Shown: one piece after another, positions 8,646 to 15,523 of the stretch | How positions within the stretch are numbered: position 1 is the first letter of the stretch | Layout of the letters: each line of letters starts with the position of its first letter | Source: SAR202 cluster bacterium | GTDB lineage: Bacteria; Chloroflexota; Dehalococcoidia; Lucifugimonadales; UBA3495 | NCBI GenBank assembly: GCA_013204585.1 | Contig: JABMNL010000001.1 | Location: forward strand, 1-64,000 | DNA length: 64,000 nt | Direction: 5' to 3' | The notes under the pieces: model-generated | Told to the model about the DNA's origin: nothing | Seen by the model: only the letters and a program-made list of their open reading frames with translations | Database searches by the model: none | Made by a program: the position numbers and the translations under genes

Positions 8646-9924
8646 CCTCTGCCCCCAATGCAACGGCAGTGGCTGGGTCACCCGCCGCGTCCACGTCGGC
8701 CATCCCGAATTTGGCCAGGCCGTTCCATGCACGTGCCAGCAGACCGAGGATACCAGCACCCGCTTGGCCTCATTGCGCCGTTACAGCAACCTTGGCGCGC
8801 TTTCTCGTATCACATTTGGTTCCACCAAACTTGAAGGGCCGCTGCCCGACGCTGCCAGTCAACAGATGTTCACTGAGGCCGTTACCGCCGCCGCCGAGTT
8901 CGCTGAAAACCCCGAGGGCTGGCTGGTGCTCACTGGTCCCAGCGGCAGTGGCAAGACCCACTTGGCCGTGGCCATCGCCAATCGCTGCATCGAAAGAAAT
9001 CAGACGACCTTTTTCATCGTCGTAGCCGACCTGTTGGACCATCTGAGGGCGACCTATTCGCCGGATAACCCCATTTCGTATGACGACCTTTTTGAGCAGG
9101 TACGCAACGTCGCGGTGTTGATTCTGGACGACCTGGGGATGGCCAGCGCCACACCCTGGGCCCAAGAGAAATTGTTCCAAGTCATTAACTACCGCTACAA
9201 CAATGCGCTGCCGACGGTGGTGACAATTCGAGGGCCATTACAGCGATTGGATGAAACCTTGCGCACTCGTTTAGAGAGCGTTGGAGGGTTCGCCAAGACA
9301 GTCCAGCTGGGCAACTTCAATAGCCGGTTAGCTTTGGGTATCGGCGCAGTACGGCCTGACATGCTGGCTCGAATGACCTTCGAGAACTTCGACACCAAGG
9401 GCGGAGCCAACGCATCGCCTCAAGACCAGGAGACCCTGGACCGGGCGCTGCACACGGCGAAGGCCTTTGCGACGAACCCGGAAGGTTGGCTGCTGTTCAA
9501 CGGTCCCCGAGGCAGTGGCAAGACCCACTTGGCCGTGGCCATCGCCGGAGAGCGGCTCAAGCAGGGCAGTCAGGTATTCTTCGCCTTTGTGCCCACATTG
9601 TTGGACCACCTTAGGGCCACATTTGCGCCGGACAGTCCGGTGGGTTATGACGAGCTTTTTGAGCAGCTAAACTCGGTCTCATTGTTGATTCTGGATGACT
9701 TAGGCTCGGAGAGCAGCACCGCCTGGGCCGAGGAGAAGCTGTACCAGATTGTGGTGCACCGCCACGAGGCCAGGTTGCCGACAATCATCACTACGGTAGC
9801 CACCATCGAAGAGTTGGAGGACACCAAGTCCCGCATCGCGTCCCGGTTGGTGGACGGCATGGTGGTTGACTGGCTGCCCATCACCGCGCCCAACTACCGC
9901 GACCAACGACGCCGGGGTGGCTAG
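8542..9924 (+). CDS. DnaC/DnaI-like helicase loader with two AAA+ domains
   Basis: The start is set at the ATG (MESLGDILRR) with an upstream AGAAGGGG; the listed start lies deeper inside the dnaD-like gene. At 460 aa it is about twice the family length. A Cys cluster (CPQC...CTC, about 37-65) resembles the DnaI zinc motif. AAA+ domain 1 has Walker A 'GPSGSGKTH' (about 133) and Walker B 'LILDDLGMAS'. Domain 2 repeats this with 'GPRGSGKTH' (about 320) and 'LILDDLGSES'. Both end in a TRLE or SRLV finger-like segment. Role by context: loading DnaB. An IstB ATPase is less likely because no transposase is adjacent. Confidence 0.85.
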   Translation: MESLGDILRRISARNISKNTNGGGAVLPDSELAADLCPQCNGSGWVTRRVHVGHPEFGQAVPCTCQQTEDTSTRLASLRRYSNLGALSRITFGSTKLEGPLPDAASQQMFTEAVTAAAEFAENPEGWLVLTGPSGSGKTHLAVAIANRCIERNQTTFFIVVADLLDHLRATYSPDNPISYDDLFEQVRNVAVLILDDLGMASATPWAQEKLFQVINYRYNNALPTVVTIRGPLQRLDETLRTRLESVGGFAKTVQLGNFNSRLALGIGAVRPDMLARMTFENFDTKGGANASPQDQETLDRALHTAKAFATNPEGWLLFNGPRGSGKTHLAVAIAGERLKQGSQVFFAFVPTLLDHLRATFAPDSPVGYDELFEQLNSVSLLILDDLGSESSTAWAEEKLYQIVVHRHEARLPTIITTVATIEELEDTKSRIASRLVDGMVVDWLPITAPNYRDQRRRGG

Positions 9925-9955
9925 CAGGAAATAGAGTGTTGGCCTGATGCGACGT

Positions 9956-9990
9956 AGGGGCGTCCCGAATCAATCGGGACGCCCCTTTTG
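9956..9990 (+). terminator. Terminator of replication operon (family T copy 1)
   Basis: GGGGCGTCCCGA, an AATCAA-like loop, then TCGGGACGCCCC followed by TTTT. It ends the rplI to loader operon. Near-identical hairpins occur at 41667 and 43344. Confidence 0.9.
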
Positions 9991-10037
9991 ATTATCCTAA
10001 TTTCGCGATGGGGCTATTGGAACTTCCGTGCCCCCGG

Positions 10038-10066
10038 TTGACTATTATTTTTCTTGTTGTTATATT
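10038..10066 (+). promoter_or_regulatory. Strong sigma-70 type promoter of arsR-SRPBCC operon
   Basis: TTGACT, a 17-bp spacer, then TATATT. The -10 ends only 7 bp before the ATG at 10074, so transcription should begin at or next to the start codon and give a leaderless or near-leaderless mRNA. Confidence 0.75.
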
Positions 10067-10081
10067 TAACCAAATGGTTAA
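10066..10081. promoter_or_regulatory. Probable ArsR operator palindrome
   Basis: TTAACC-AAAT-GGTTAA is a perfect 6+6 inverted repeat, with partial symmetry continuing outwards. It overlaps the end of the -10 box and the start codon, an ideal position for autorepression by the encoded ArsR-family protein. Confidence 0.6.
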
Positions 10082-10463
10082 GTATAGAGCAGAAACACTG
10101 GATTACACCTTTGCCGCACTTGCAGACCCCACACGGCGCGCCATCTTGGAGCGCCTGTCCACCGGCGATTCGTCGGTCACGGCCCTGGCCGCGCCGTTCG
10201 ACGTTTCGTTGCCCGCCATCTCCAAGCAGCTTCGGGTGCTGGAACGGGCTGGGTTGCTGGTGCAGGAGAAGGATGGGCGCGTCCGCCGTTGCCGATTGGA
10301 AGCTAAACCCATGAAGGAAGCGGTCGATTGGATTGCGCAGTACCAACGGTTCTGGGAGGACAAACTAGAGTCGTTGGCCAGTTATCTGGAAGGTACGTTA
10401 GCCGAAGAAAACGGTCCTCAAGACGGGCCAGAGCAGGAAAATTCGGAGGGAGGGCAACCATGA
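10074..10463 (+). CDS. ArsR-family transcriptional regulator
   Basis: The start is moved to 'MVKYRAETLDY', because the promoter overlaps the listed upstream start. The 129-aa protein has the winged helix typical of the 'FAALADPTRRAILERL' subgroup, with recognition helix around 'FDVSLPAISKQLRVLERAGL' and wing 'KDGRVRRCRL'. It lacks an obvious metal-binding Cys pair. This subgroup is usually encoded next to an SRPBCC protein, as here. Its stop overlaps the next start (ATGA), so the two are translationally coupled. Autoregulation is inferred from the palindrome at the start codon. Confidence 0.88.
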   Translation: MVKYRAETLDYTFAALADPTRRAILERLSTGDSSVTALAAPFDVSLPAISKQLRVLERAGLLVQEKDGRVRRCRLEAKPMKEAVDWIAQYQRFWEDKLESLASYLEGTLAEENGPQDGPEQENSEGGQP

Positions 10464-10939
10464 CCCAATCAACACCGGAAGCTGGAATCAGCCTAAGGGT
10501 TACCAAAATTATCAACGCACCCCGTGAGCGGGTGTTCGCCGCCTGGACTCAGCCTGAGTTGCTGCATAAATGGTGGGGCGCGCACGAGAGCTTCAGCGCA
10601 CCCATCGCGGAAGTCGACCTTCGGGTGGGCGGCAAGTACCGGTTCGGAATGCTGGAGCCAGGTAAAGATGAGCCTTACGTTTCCTACGGCGTCTACCGCG
10701 AGGTGAACCCACCGGAGAAGATTGTCTTTACTTGGGCCTGGGAGAAGATGCCCCACGATGCCGAAGGTTTTGTGCCGGCGGAGACATTGGTTACTGTGGA
10801 GTTCATCGAGAAGGGCGACACCACCGAGGTGGTGCTAACCCACGAACAGTTCACTGACGAGCCCATGCGTGAAGAGCACCAGGGTGGCTGGATTGGCTGC
10901 TTGGATAGTCTCGAGAAGCTGTTTGCTGCTGGTAGTTAG
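10460..10939 (+). CDS. SRPBCC/AHSA1-domain protein
   Basis: The start is the ATG within the ATGA overlap, preceded by GGAGGG, not the earlier listed one. The 159-aa protein shows the AHSA1 signature: 'INAPRERVFAAWTQPELLHKWW', then 'EVDLRVGGKYRF' and the C-terminal 'HQGGWIGCLDSLEKLF' helix. The fold makes a hydrophobic ligand cavity; ligand unknown. Pairing with ArsR is a recurring two-gene unit whose physiological role is unclear. Confidence 0.88.
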   Translation: MTQSTPEAGISLRVTKIINAPRERVFAAWTQPELLHKWWGAHESFSAPIAEVDLRVGGKYRFGMLEPGKDEPYVSYGVYREVNPPEKIVFTWAWEKMPHDAEGFVPAETLVTVEFIEKGDTTEVVLTHEQFTDEPMREEHQGGWIGCLDSLEKLFAAGS

Positions 10940-10961
10940 AAACCGCTACTAACCAACGCCT

Positions 10962-10996
10962 AAATAAAAGGCCCCGATTATCGGGGCCTTTTATTT
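10962..10996 (+). terminator. Terminator after SRPBCC gene
   Basis: AAATAAAAGGCCCCGA-tta-TCGGGGCCTTTTATTT: a perfect 16-bp stem with a U tail, usable on both strands. Confidence 0.92.
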
Positions 10997-11034
10997 GCCA
11001 AGCATTTGGCATCCGTTCCGCAAGCGCCCCCATC

Positions 11035-11063
11035 CTAACCTTCCCCGGATTCGGGGGAAGGGA
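11035..11063. repeat. Dispersed intergenic repeat, family A copy 2
   Basis: It contains GCCCCCATCCTAACCTTCCCC followed by a GGGGAAGG arm. It is the reverse orientation of the copy at 3792 and matches those at 21916 and 41614. Confidence 0.7.
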
Positions 11064-11147
11064 CTGTCCGCTGGTTGCATGCTAATTCTGCTTAGGGTCG
11101 CGTTGGAGTACTTTCTGGTTAAATAATGTTGAAGTTGGCTAATGCGA

Positions 11148-11176
11148 GTAGGGGCGGGTTTTAAACCCGCCCCTAC
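11148..11176. repeat. 29-bp palindromic repeat GTAGGGGCGGG...
   Basis: GTAGGGGCGGGTTT and its exact reverse complement are joined by a single base. It lies between convergent genes and is followed by no U tract, so it is called a REP-like palindrome, not a terminator. Only one copy is seen here. Confidence 0.65.
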
Positions 11177-11231
11177 ATTCCGCTGCCATTTTTTAGTTTG
11201 GAGTTGGGACAAATGCTCAGCCAAACAAAGC

Positions 11232-12269
11232 CTAGAGCGGCAGTGACACCGTCTGCCCGGATTGGGCGCTGCGGGTTACGGCCTCGGTGAACTCCATGTA
11301 GTGGACGCCGACTTCAAAGGGAGTGCGGGTAATTTTTTCCAACCCGCGTATGGCGTTGCAGTATTCCTCTTCCACCCGCCAGACGGCCTGTTTCTCTGGT
11401 GGGTTGGGAATTGGTTCGAGTTTGTCGTCGCCACGGCGGCCGCCGTAAACGTTCATTGCTCCGTCGACGTGAATTGTGCCCTCGCTGCCGTAGATCCAGA
11501 CGCCGTTGCCCGACGACAGGCCGGTGACGGCGCTGAACTGCATGTTGGCGTGCGCGCCGTTGGCCAGCTCGGCCACGATGTTTACGTGGTCGGGGATGGT
11601 GACCGAGATGGCGTCGCCCGCTTCGTCTTGACGGCTGTTGACGTTGATTTTGGTCATGGACGTTACCTTGGTGGCGCGGCCAACCCAGCGAATCATGGCC
11701 TCGTACCAAATGCCCATGTTCAAGATGTTGAACCCGCTAAGGTCGCGGTCATTGCGCCAGTGCATGGGGCCGCCCTGGTCCATGAAGTTGTTGCCTAGCG
11801 ACTGTACCGACACTGCAATAATGTTGCCGACGTAGCCCTCGGCAATCTTTTCTTGCAGGAGATTGTCTATCTTGAAGCTCAGAGGAGAAGGCACAATCTG
11901 GGCGACCTGGTCGGGACACTCGCGTGATGCGTCCAGCATTTCCTGGGCTTCTTGGACAGTGGTGGCCATTCTCGCTTCGCAGAGTACGTGCTTCCCGGCG
12001 TCTAGGGCAGCGATGGTCAGCGTGCGATGCATGTAGGGCCAGGTGCCGATACAGACGGCGTCGAGGCTGGGGTCTTCCAGTAATTCCTGCCAGTTGTCGT
12101 AGACGGCGGGGATGTTGAACTGGTCGGCCACTGCCTGTCCCGACGCTCGGCTGCGGTTAGCCACGGCGGCGATTTCCAGGCCTGCCACCTTCTGAAAGCC
12201 GGGAATGTGCCGGTCCCGGGTGTTGCGTCCGGCACCGATGAGGCCGAGTCTAATTCCTTCTGAAGCCAT
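11232..12269 (-). CDS. Gfo/Idh/MocA-family oxidoreductase
   Basis: The 345-aa protein has the N-terminal Rossmann motif 'GLIGAGRNTRDRHIPG', 'AVCIGTWPYMHRTLTIAAL' and 'GKHVLCEARMA', where the usual catalytic EKP is replaced by EAR. It ends 'YMEFTEAVTRSAQSG'. The family oxidises or isomerises sugars and related polyols with NAD(P)H; the substrate is unknown. It lies 36 bp downstream of a close paralogue, so the pair is probably an operon produced by duplication. Confidence 0.9.
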   Translation of the reverse strand: MASEGIRLGLIGAGRNTRDRHIPGFQKVAGLEIAAVANRSRASGQAVADQFNIPAVYDNWQELLEDPSLDAVCIGTWPYMHRTLTIAALDAGKHVLCEARMATTVQEAQEMLDASRECPDQVAQIVPSPLSFKIDNLLQEKIAEGYVGNIIAVSVQSLGNNFMDQGGPMHWRNDRDLSGFNILNMGIWYEAMIRWVGRATKVTSMTKINVNSRQDEAGDAISVTIPDHVNIVAELANGAHANMQFSAVTGLSSGNGVWIYGSEGTIHVDGAMNVYGGRRGDDKLEPIPNPPEKQAVWRVEEEYCNAIRGLEKITRTPFEVGVHYMEFTEAVTRSAQSGQTVSLPL

Positions 12270-12305
12270 GGTGATTCTCCCTATTTTTAAAACGGCTATT
12301 GGCTG

Positions 12306-13373
12306 CTAGAGGGGCAGGTAAATCGCTTGCCCGGACTGGGCGCTGCGGGTTACTGCCTCGGTGAACTCCATGTACTGTACTCCCACGTCAAAGGGGGTGT
12401 GGGTTACGGGGACGTTGCCGCGGATGGCATTGATGAAGTCTTGCTCCACCTGCCATTTACCCCGCTTGTCGTCGGCAATGGGAACATCTTTGAATGCTTC
12501 GTCGCCGGGCTTGCCGAGCAAAACTTTGTCGAAGGGTGGGCCTTCTAGCTTGATGGTGCCCTCGCTGCCAAAAATCCAGAGTTCCGAGCCGGTCTGCATG
12601 CCGGTTACGGTGCTCCAACTCAAGTCAGCTTGGACACCGGAGGCGAATTCGCAGAGGACGTTCACATGGTCGGGAACCGTGACGCCGCGCAGGATGCCGT
12701 CTTCGTCCTTCCTCTGGTTGGTGAAAACATTGGTCATGGCGATGACCTTGGTCGCGGGGCCAACGTAGCGCATTAGCGCCTCGTACCAGATGCCCATTCC
12801 CATGATGTTGTAGCCGCTGTACTGCCGGTTTTGCCGCCAGTGGAGCGGGCCGTCGGTGTTCATGAAGGTGTCGGCGCGGTTGGCCCGGCCGTGGTAGTCG
12901 CAGACCCGCAGGCGCAAGGCCAGAAGCTGGCCCAGGTCTCCGTTGGCGATTAAGTCCTGTACGGTGCGGTCAACCTGCAGGGTTTGGGGCGCGGGGACGA
13001 TCTGAGTTACCAGGTGGGGGAACTGCCGGGAGGCGTCGAGCATTTCGTGGGCCTCTGCGGCGTCCATGGCCATGCGGGCCTCGGAGAGGACATGCTTGTC
13101 GTTCTCCAAGGCCGACAGCACCAGTGTTCGGTGCATGTAGGGCCAGGTGCCGATGCAGACCGCGTCAATCTCGTCGGACTCCATAAGTTCCAGCCAGTTG
13201 TCATACACGATGGGAATCTCGTATTCGCTGGCCACGGCGGCACCGGATTCGCGGCTGCGGTTGGCCACCGCGACTATCTCAACGCCCTCTTGCTCACGAA
13301 GGCCGGGAATGTGTCTGAGCCGGGTGTTTGCGCCAGCACCGATTAGCCCGACGCGGATGATTCCGTTCTCCAT
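12306..13373 (-). CDS. Gfo/Idh/MocA-family oxidoreductase (paralogue)
   Basis: At 355 aa it is alignable along its whole length with the next gene: 'GLIGAGANTRLRHIPG', 'AVCIGTWPYMHRTLVLSAL', 'DKHVLSEARMA', 'YMEFTEAVTRSAQSG'. As in the neighbour, EKP is replaced by EAR. A GGAGGGCAACC ribosome site precedes the ATG. As first gene of the pair it probably carries the promoter in the 13374-13500 gap. The two may form a heteromer or act on related substrates; that is inference. Confidence 0.9.
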   Translation of the reverse strand: MENGIIRVGLIGAGANTRLRHIPGLREQEGVEIVAVANRSRESGAAVASEYEIPIVYDNWLELMESDEIDAVCIGTWPYMHRTLVLSALENDKHVLSEARMAMDAAEAHEMLDASRQFPHLVTQIVPAPQTLQVDRTVQDLIANGDLGQLLALRLRVCDYHGRANRADTFMNTDGPLHWRQNRQYSGYNIMGMGIWYEALMRYVGPATKVIAMTNVFTNQRKDEDGILRGVTVPDHVNVLCEFASGVQADLSWSTVTGMQTGSELWIFGSEGTIKLEGPPFDKVLLGKPGDEAFKDVPIADDKRGKWQVEQDFINAIRGNVPVTHTPFDVGVQYMEFTEAVTRSAQSGQAIYLPL

Positions 13374-13546
13374 GGTTGCCCTCCATGACGACTATGCCTG
13401 AACTACTTTTCCCGAACCGATTTGACCACCGGTTTGATCAATGGGCTGGACAGAATCGACTAATTCTAGGATAGGGGGCGTTATTAGTCCATAGGACGCA
13501 GCGCGGCCCCTAGGGCTGTTCATTCTTGAGGCTCGATATGAAGGCA

Positions 13547-13563
13547 CTCCGTTCGTGGTGAGC
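13547..13563. repeat. Dispersed repeat, family B fragment
   Basis: CTCCGTTCGTGGTGAGC is an exact reverse-complement match to 22009-22025. It belongs to the widespread 'TCGACAGGCTCACCACGAACGG' type of intergenic repeat. The rest of the 13374-13719 gap shows no gene. Confidence 0.6.
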
Positions 13564-13719
13564 TCGTGCTATTACAAAACGTCCTTCGAAAACTGCGGTG
13601 CAAACGACGGAATTGACGTTGAGATAACGATAGCAAGGCCCTGGTGTCGCCAGCGTTGCTGCGTCGGTGGAAAGATTGGGGCTAGAATATCGGCCAGCAG
13701 TAAGGACGTAGATTATTTG

Positions 13720-14283
13720 ATGAGCGCGTTGGTTTCTTGCCTGCAAGGATTAGTAAACATCTTCTTTTCGGGCCGCTACCGGGTCGAGGGGGATAGCATG
13801 CTGCCTTCTCTGGCGCACAGGGAGTCGGTATTGGTCGTGCGAACGCGCTTCAGGTGGAACTGGTTGCGTAGGGGAGATGTGGTGGTCTTTGAGCGTCCTG
13901 GAGGCGCAGGGGGCATCTACATCAAGCGGGTCGTGGGGTTGCCGGGGGAAGACCTGCGGGTGGCGGGCGGCAGGGTGTATCTGGATGGCCAACAATTGGA
14001 AGAGCGCTACGTTCAAGGTGCAGCCGTCTCGGAAGGCCGGGATAGCGCGGAAGGCCGGGATAGCGCGGAAGGCCGGGATAGCGCGGAAGGCCGGGATAGC
14101 GCGGAAGGCCGGGAGAGCAGGGAGTGGTTCAACGGCCCAGACGAATATTTTCTAATGGGCGACAACCGGGCTGACAGCAACGACAGCCGGGCATTTGGGC
14201 CGGTGTCTGCGGGGTTAATTAAAGGGCGAGCCTGGTTCCGGTGTTGGCCGCCGCGCCTGTGGCGGCCGATAGGTCGAATTTAA
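13720..14283 (+). CDS. Signal peptidase I with internal minisatellite
   Basis: The start is the ATG giving 'MSALVSCLQGL', preceded by a TAGAAT -10-like element; the listed upstream extension is Cys-rich and unlikely. The 187-aa protein has the S26 boxes: Ser nucleophile in 'VEGDSMLPSL', general-base Lys in 'YIKRVVGLPGE', and box E 'MGDNRADSNDSRAFG'. The N-terminal hydrophobic stretch is short. Between the Lys box and box E lies an in-frame tandem repeat, (SAEGRD)n, about 30 residues long. It cleaves signal peptides at the outer face of the membrane. A second, more conventional copy is at 30059. Confidence 0.88.
   Translation: MSALVSCLQGLVNIFFSGRYRVEGDSMLPSLAHRESVLVVRTRFRWNWLRRGDVVVFERPGGAGGIYIKRVVGLPGEDLRVAGGRVYLDGQQLEERYVQGAAVSEGRDSAEGRDSAEGRDSAEGRDSAEGRESREWFNGPDEYFLMGDNRADSNDSRAFGPVSAGLIKGRAWFRCWPPRLWRPIGRI
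14031..14117. repeat. 18-bp in-frame minisatellite in signal peptidase gene
   Basis: Nearly five copies of GGAAGGCCGGGATAGCGC follow each other without mismatch except in the last. Each adds six residues, so copy-number change preserves the frame. Confidence 0.95.
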
Positions 14284-14305
14284 CGGGGCGGCCGCTGGGC
14301 TGGGG

Positions 14306-14575
14306 TTAGAGCTTCCAGATATTGCCCACCTGCATCACCAGGTCAACGTTCATGATGCTCTCAGCGGGCCAGCCGGTCATCTTAATCCAGTCTTCGAAGT
14401 GCTCTTGCTCCACGGCTTCGCACTCGGTGACCAGTTTGCCGCCCGCCAAGTCGCCATAGACCTTGAGGATGGTGGTGCGGCGGTCCGGACGCCATTTGCT
14501 AACGGCGCTGAGCTTATCCCGGAACTGTTCTTCGGTTAGTCCGGAAACATTGTGTATCGCTAGAAATCGGGCCAT
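14306..14575 (-). CDS. Small conserved-looking protein, 89 aa
   Basis: A compact alpha/beta-looking protein starting 'MARFLAIHNVSG' with one Cys and 'HFEDWIKMTGWPAE'. Size and pattern resemble small ferredoxin-fold families such as DUF3303/DUF4242, but this is a guess without a search. The left end of the transposon lies 48 bp before its start, so its promoter region may have been affected by the insertion. Confidence 0.6.
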   Translation of the reverse strand: MARFLAIHNVSGLTEEQFRDKLSAVSKWRPDRRTTILKVYGDLAGGKLVTECEAVEQEHFEDWIKMTGWPAESIMNVDLVMQVGNIWKL

Positions 14576-14623
14576 GTCGGTCCTTACCTCTTATTTTGGG
14601 CGTTAGCTAAAAAGTTGGACGCT

Positions 14624-14631
14624 AATCTTTA
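14624..14631. mobile_element. Target site duplication, left copy (AATCTTTA)
   Basis: AATCTTTA sits directly outside the left inverted repeat and is repeated exactly at 17446-17453. Eight bases is the duplication length known for the IS1595 family. Confidence 0.93.
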
Positions 14632-14655
14632 GGGAATTATATACATGACAGACCC
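14632..14655. repeat. Left terminal inverted repeat
   Basis: It begins GGGAATTATATAC and ends GACAGACCC, matching the reverse complement of 17422-17445 at 23 of 24 positions. The one difference turns the TTGACA of the right end into ATGACA. Confidence 0.93.
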
Positions 14656-14864
14656 TAGGGGCACGTTATCCCTTGTGGCATGGTGCCGTGGGTACGGCAG
14701 GCTTTGCACCATGATTGGATGATGTCATTCCTCCAGCCGAACTCGTCAGGGAAATGATGATAAACGTGAATTCCGCGCTTTCCCGAGCACTCAGGGCACG
14801 ATTTGTAGCGTCCGTCATGAATATAGAGCGAGAGGCGCAATCGGCGGTTGCATTGTGGGCACAT
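14655..14864 (-). CDS. Zinc-binding, HNH-like small protein (transposon cargo)
   Basis: The 69-aa protein has three Cys pairs: CPQC at the N terminus, CPEC and CKAC. Between the last two is 'HVYHHFPDEFG' and then 'NDIIQSWCKACRTHG', an arrangement reminiscent of an HNH nuclease with a zinc knuckle. It could be a nicking or restriction accessory or only a zinc ribbon. GGAGG precedes the ATG, 20 bp after the nuclease gene. The stop codon ends at the transposon repeat. Function is not established. Confidence 0.6.
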   Translation of the reverse strand: MCPQCNRRLRLSLYIHDGRYKSCPECSGKRGIHVYHHFPDEFGWRNDIIQSWCKACRTHGTMPQGITCP

Positions 14865-14884
14865 CGTTTACCTCCACGAACCTA

Positions 14885-15337
14885 TTAGAGATTGCCGCTA
14901 TTTACCCAGGTAGCAAACTCAACCATGTTAAAGACGTGTCTAAAATTGCCATGACCCACCTGGGTTCGTATCCACCGCTCGGCACCTTGCTTGTAGCCAC
15001 CGCCGTCCAGGACAAGAATCGTGGGGCACTGGTATTGAATCTGGATGTTCAGCACAAGGTAGGGATACTTCTCATCGACGGAGCCGCCGCTTTGTTGCCA
15101 CTTCGATTCGATGATTAGATTATCAGGCCACCGTTCAGGGTCGTAACAGATAAAGTCGCAGAACTGGTTGGTTCCGTAGATGCTCTGGCCGACGTGGAAT
15201 TTACGGGTATAGATAGGCTGTCCAAGTATTCTGGCCGGGGTGAACCGATTACGCGGAATGAACTGATAGCCTCGGTCGTCAAACCGGGACATAATAAATC
15301 GCTCCAACACGGTTCCTGTGTAGTTTGCCTGAGTCAT
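14885..15337 (-). CDS. PD-(D/E)XK-type restriction nuclease (transposon cargo)
   Basis: The 150-aa protein contains a plausible PD-(D/E)XK core: Asp in 'NQFCDFICYDPE', then 'NLIIESKWQQSGGSVDEKY', giving D...E-x-K. An N-terminal helix 'GTVLERFIMSRFDDRGY' is typical of these nucleases. It starts 3 bp after the stop of the 59-aa gene, downstream of a DNA methyltransferase, so the expected role is the cutting partner of an R-M system. Holliday-junction or repair nucleases share the fold; context favours restriction. Confidence 0.7.
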   Translation of the reverse strand: MTQANYTGTVLERFIMSRFDDRGYQFIPRNRFTPARILGQPIYTRKFHVGQSIYGTNQFCDFICYDPERWPDNLIIESKWQQSGGSVDEKYPYLVLNIQIQYQCPTILVLDGGGYKQGAERWIRTQVGHGNFRHVFNMVEFATWVNSGNL

Positions 15338-15340
15338 GAT

Positions 15341-15520
15341 TTAGCCAGGTTCTTCCGTAACAGCATCTTCATTGTCAATATGTTCTTGACGATGTTGAGT
15401 AAGACGCTCTCCGAGTTCTTCCGTAGTCTTTGCGAACAGTTCTAGGCCGCAACCACACTCAGCGAAATATGTCGCCGTCAGACGCCTGACCCACTCCGGA
15501 AACGGTGTCGGTCGGTACAT
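15341..15520 (-). CDS. 59-aa protein between methyltransferase and nuclease
   Basis: Too short for the ORF track. It begins with ATG 3 bp after the methyltransferase TAA and ends 3 bp before the nuclease ATG, filling the gap exactly. The sequence starts 'MYRPTPFPEWVRRLTATYF', has a 'CGCG' Cys pair and a very acidic, helical C-terminal half (TTEELGERL...). It has no known family. Possible roles are an R-M control or accessory subunit or an antirestriction partner; these are guesses. Confidence 0.7.
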   Translation of the reverse strand: MYRPTPFPEWVRRLTATYFAECGCGLELFAKTTEELGERLTQHRQEHIDNEDAVTEEPG

Positions 15521-15523
15521 CAG

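Noticed and set aside
11314-11709. Long antisense ORFs within Gfo/Idh and other GC-rich genes
   Set aside because: They are composition-driven shadows of well-supported genes, without start context or family features.
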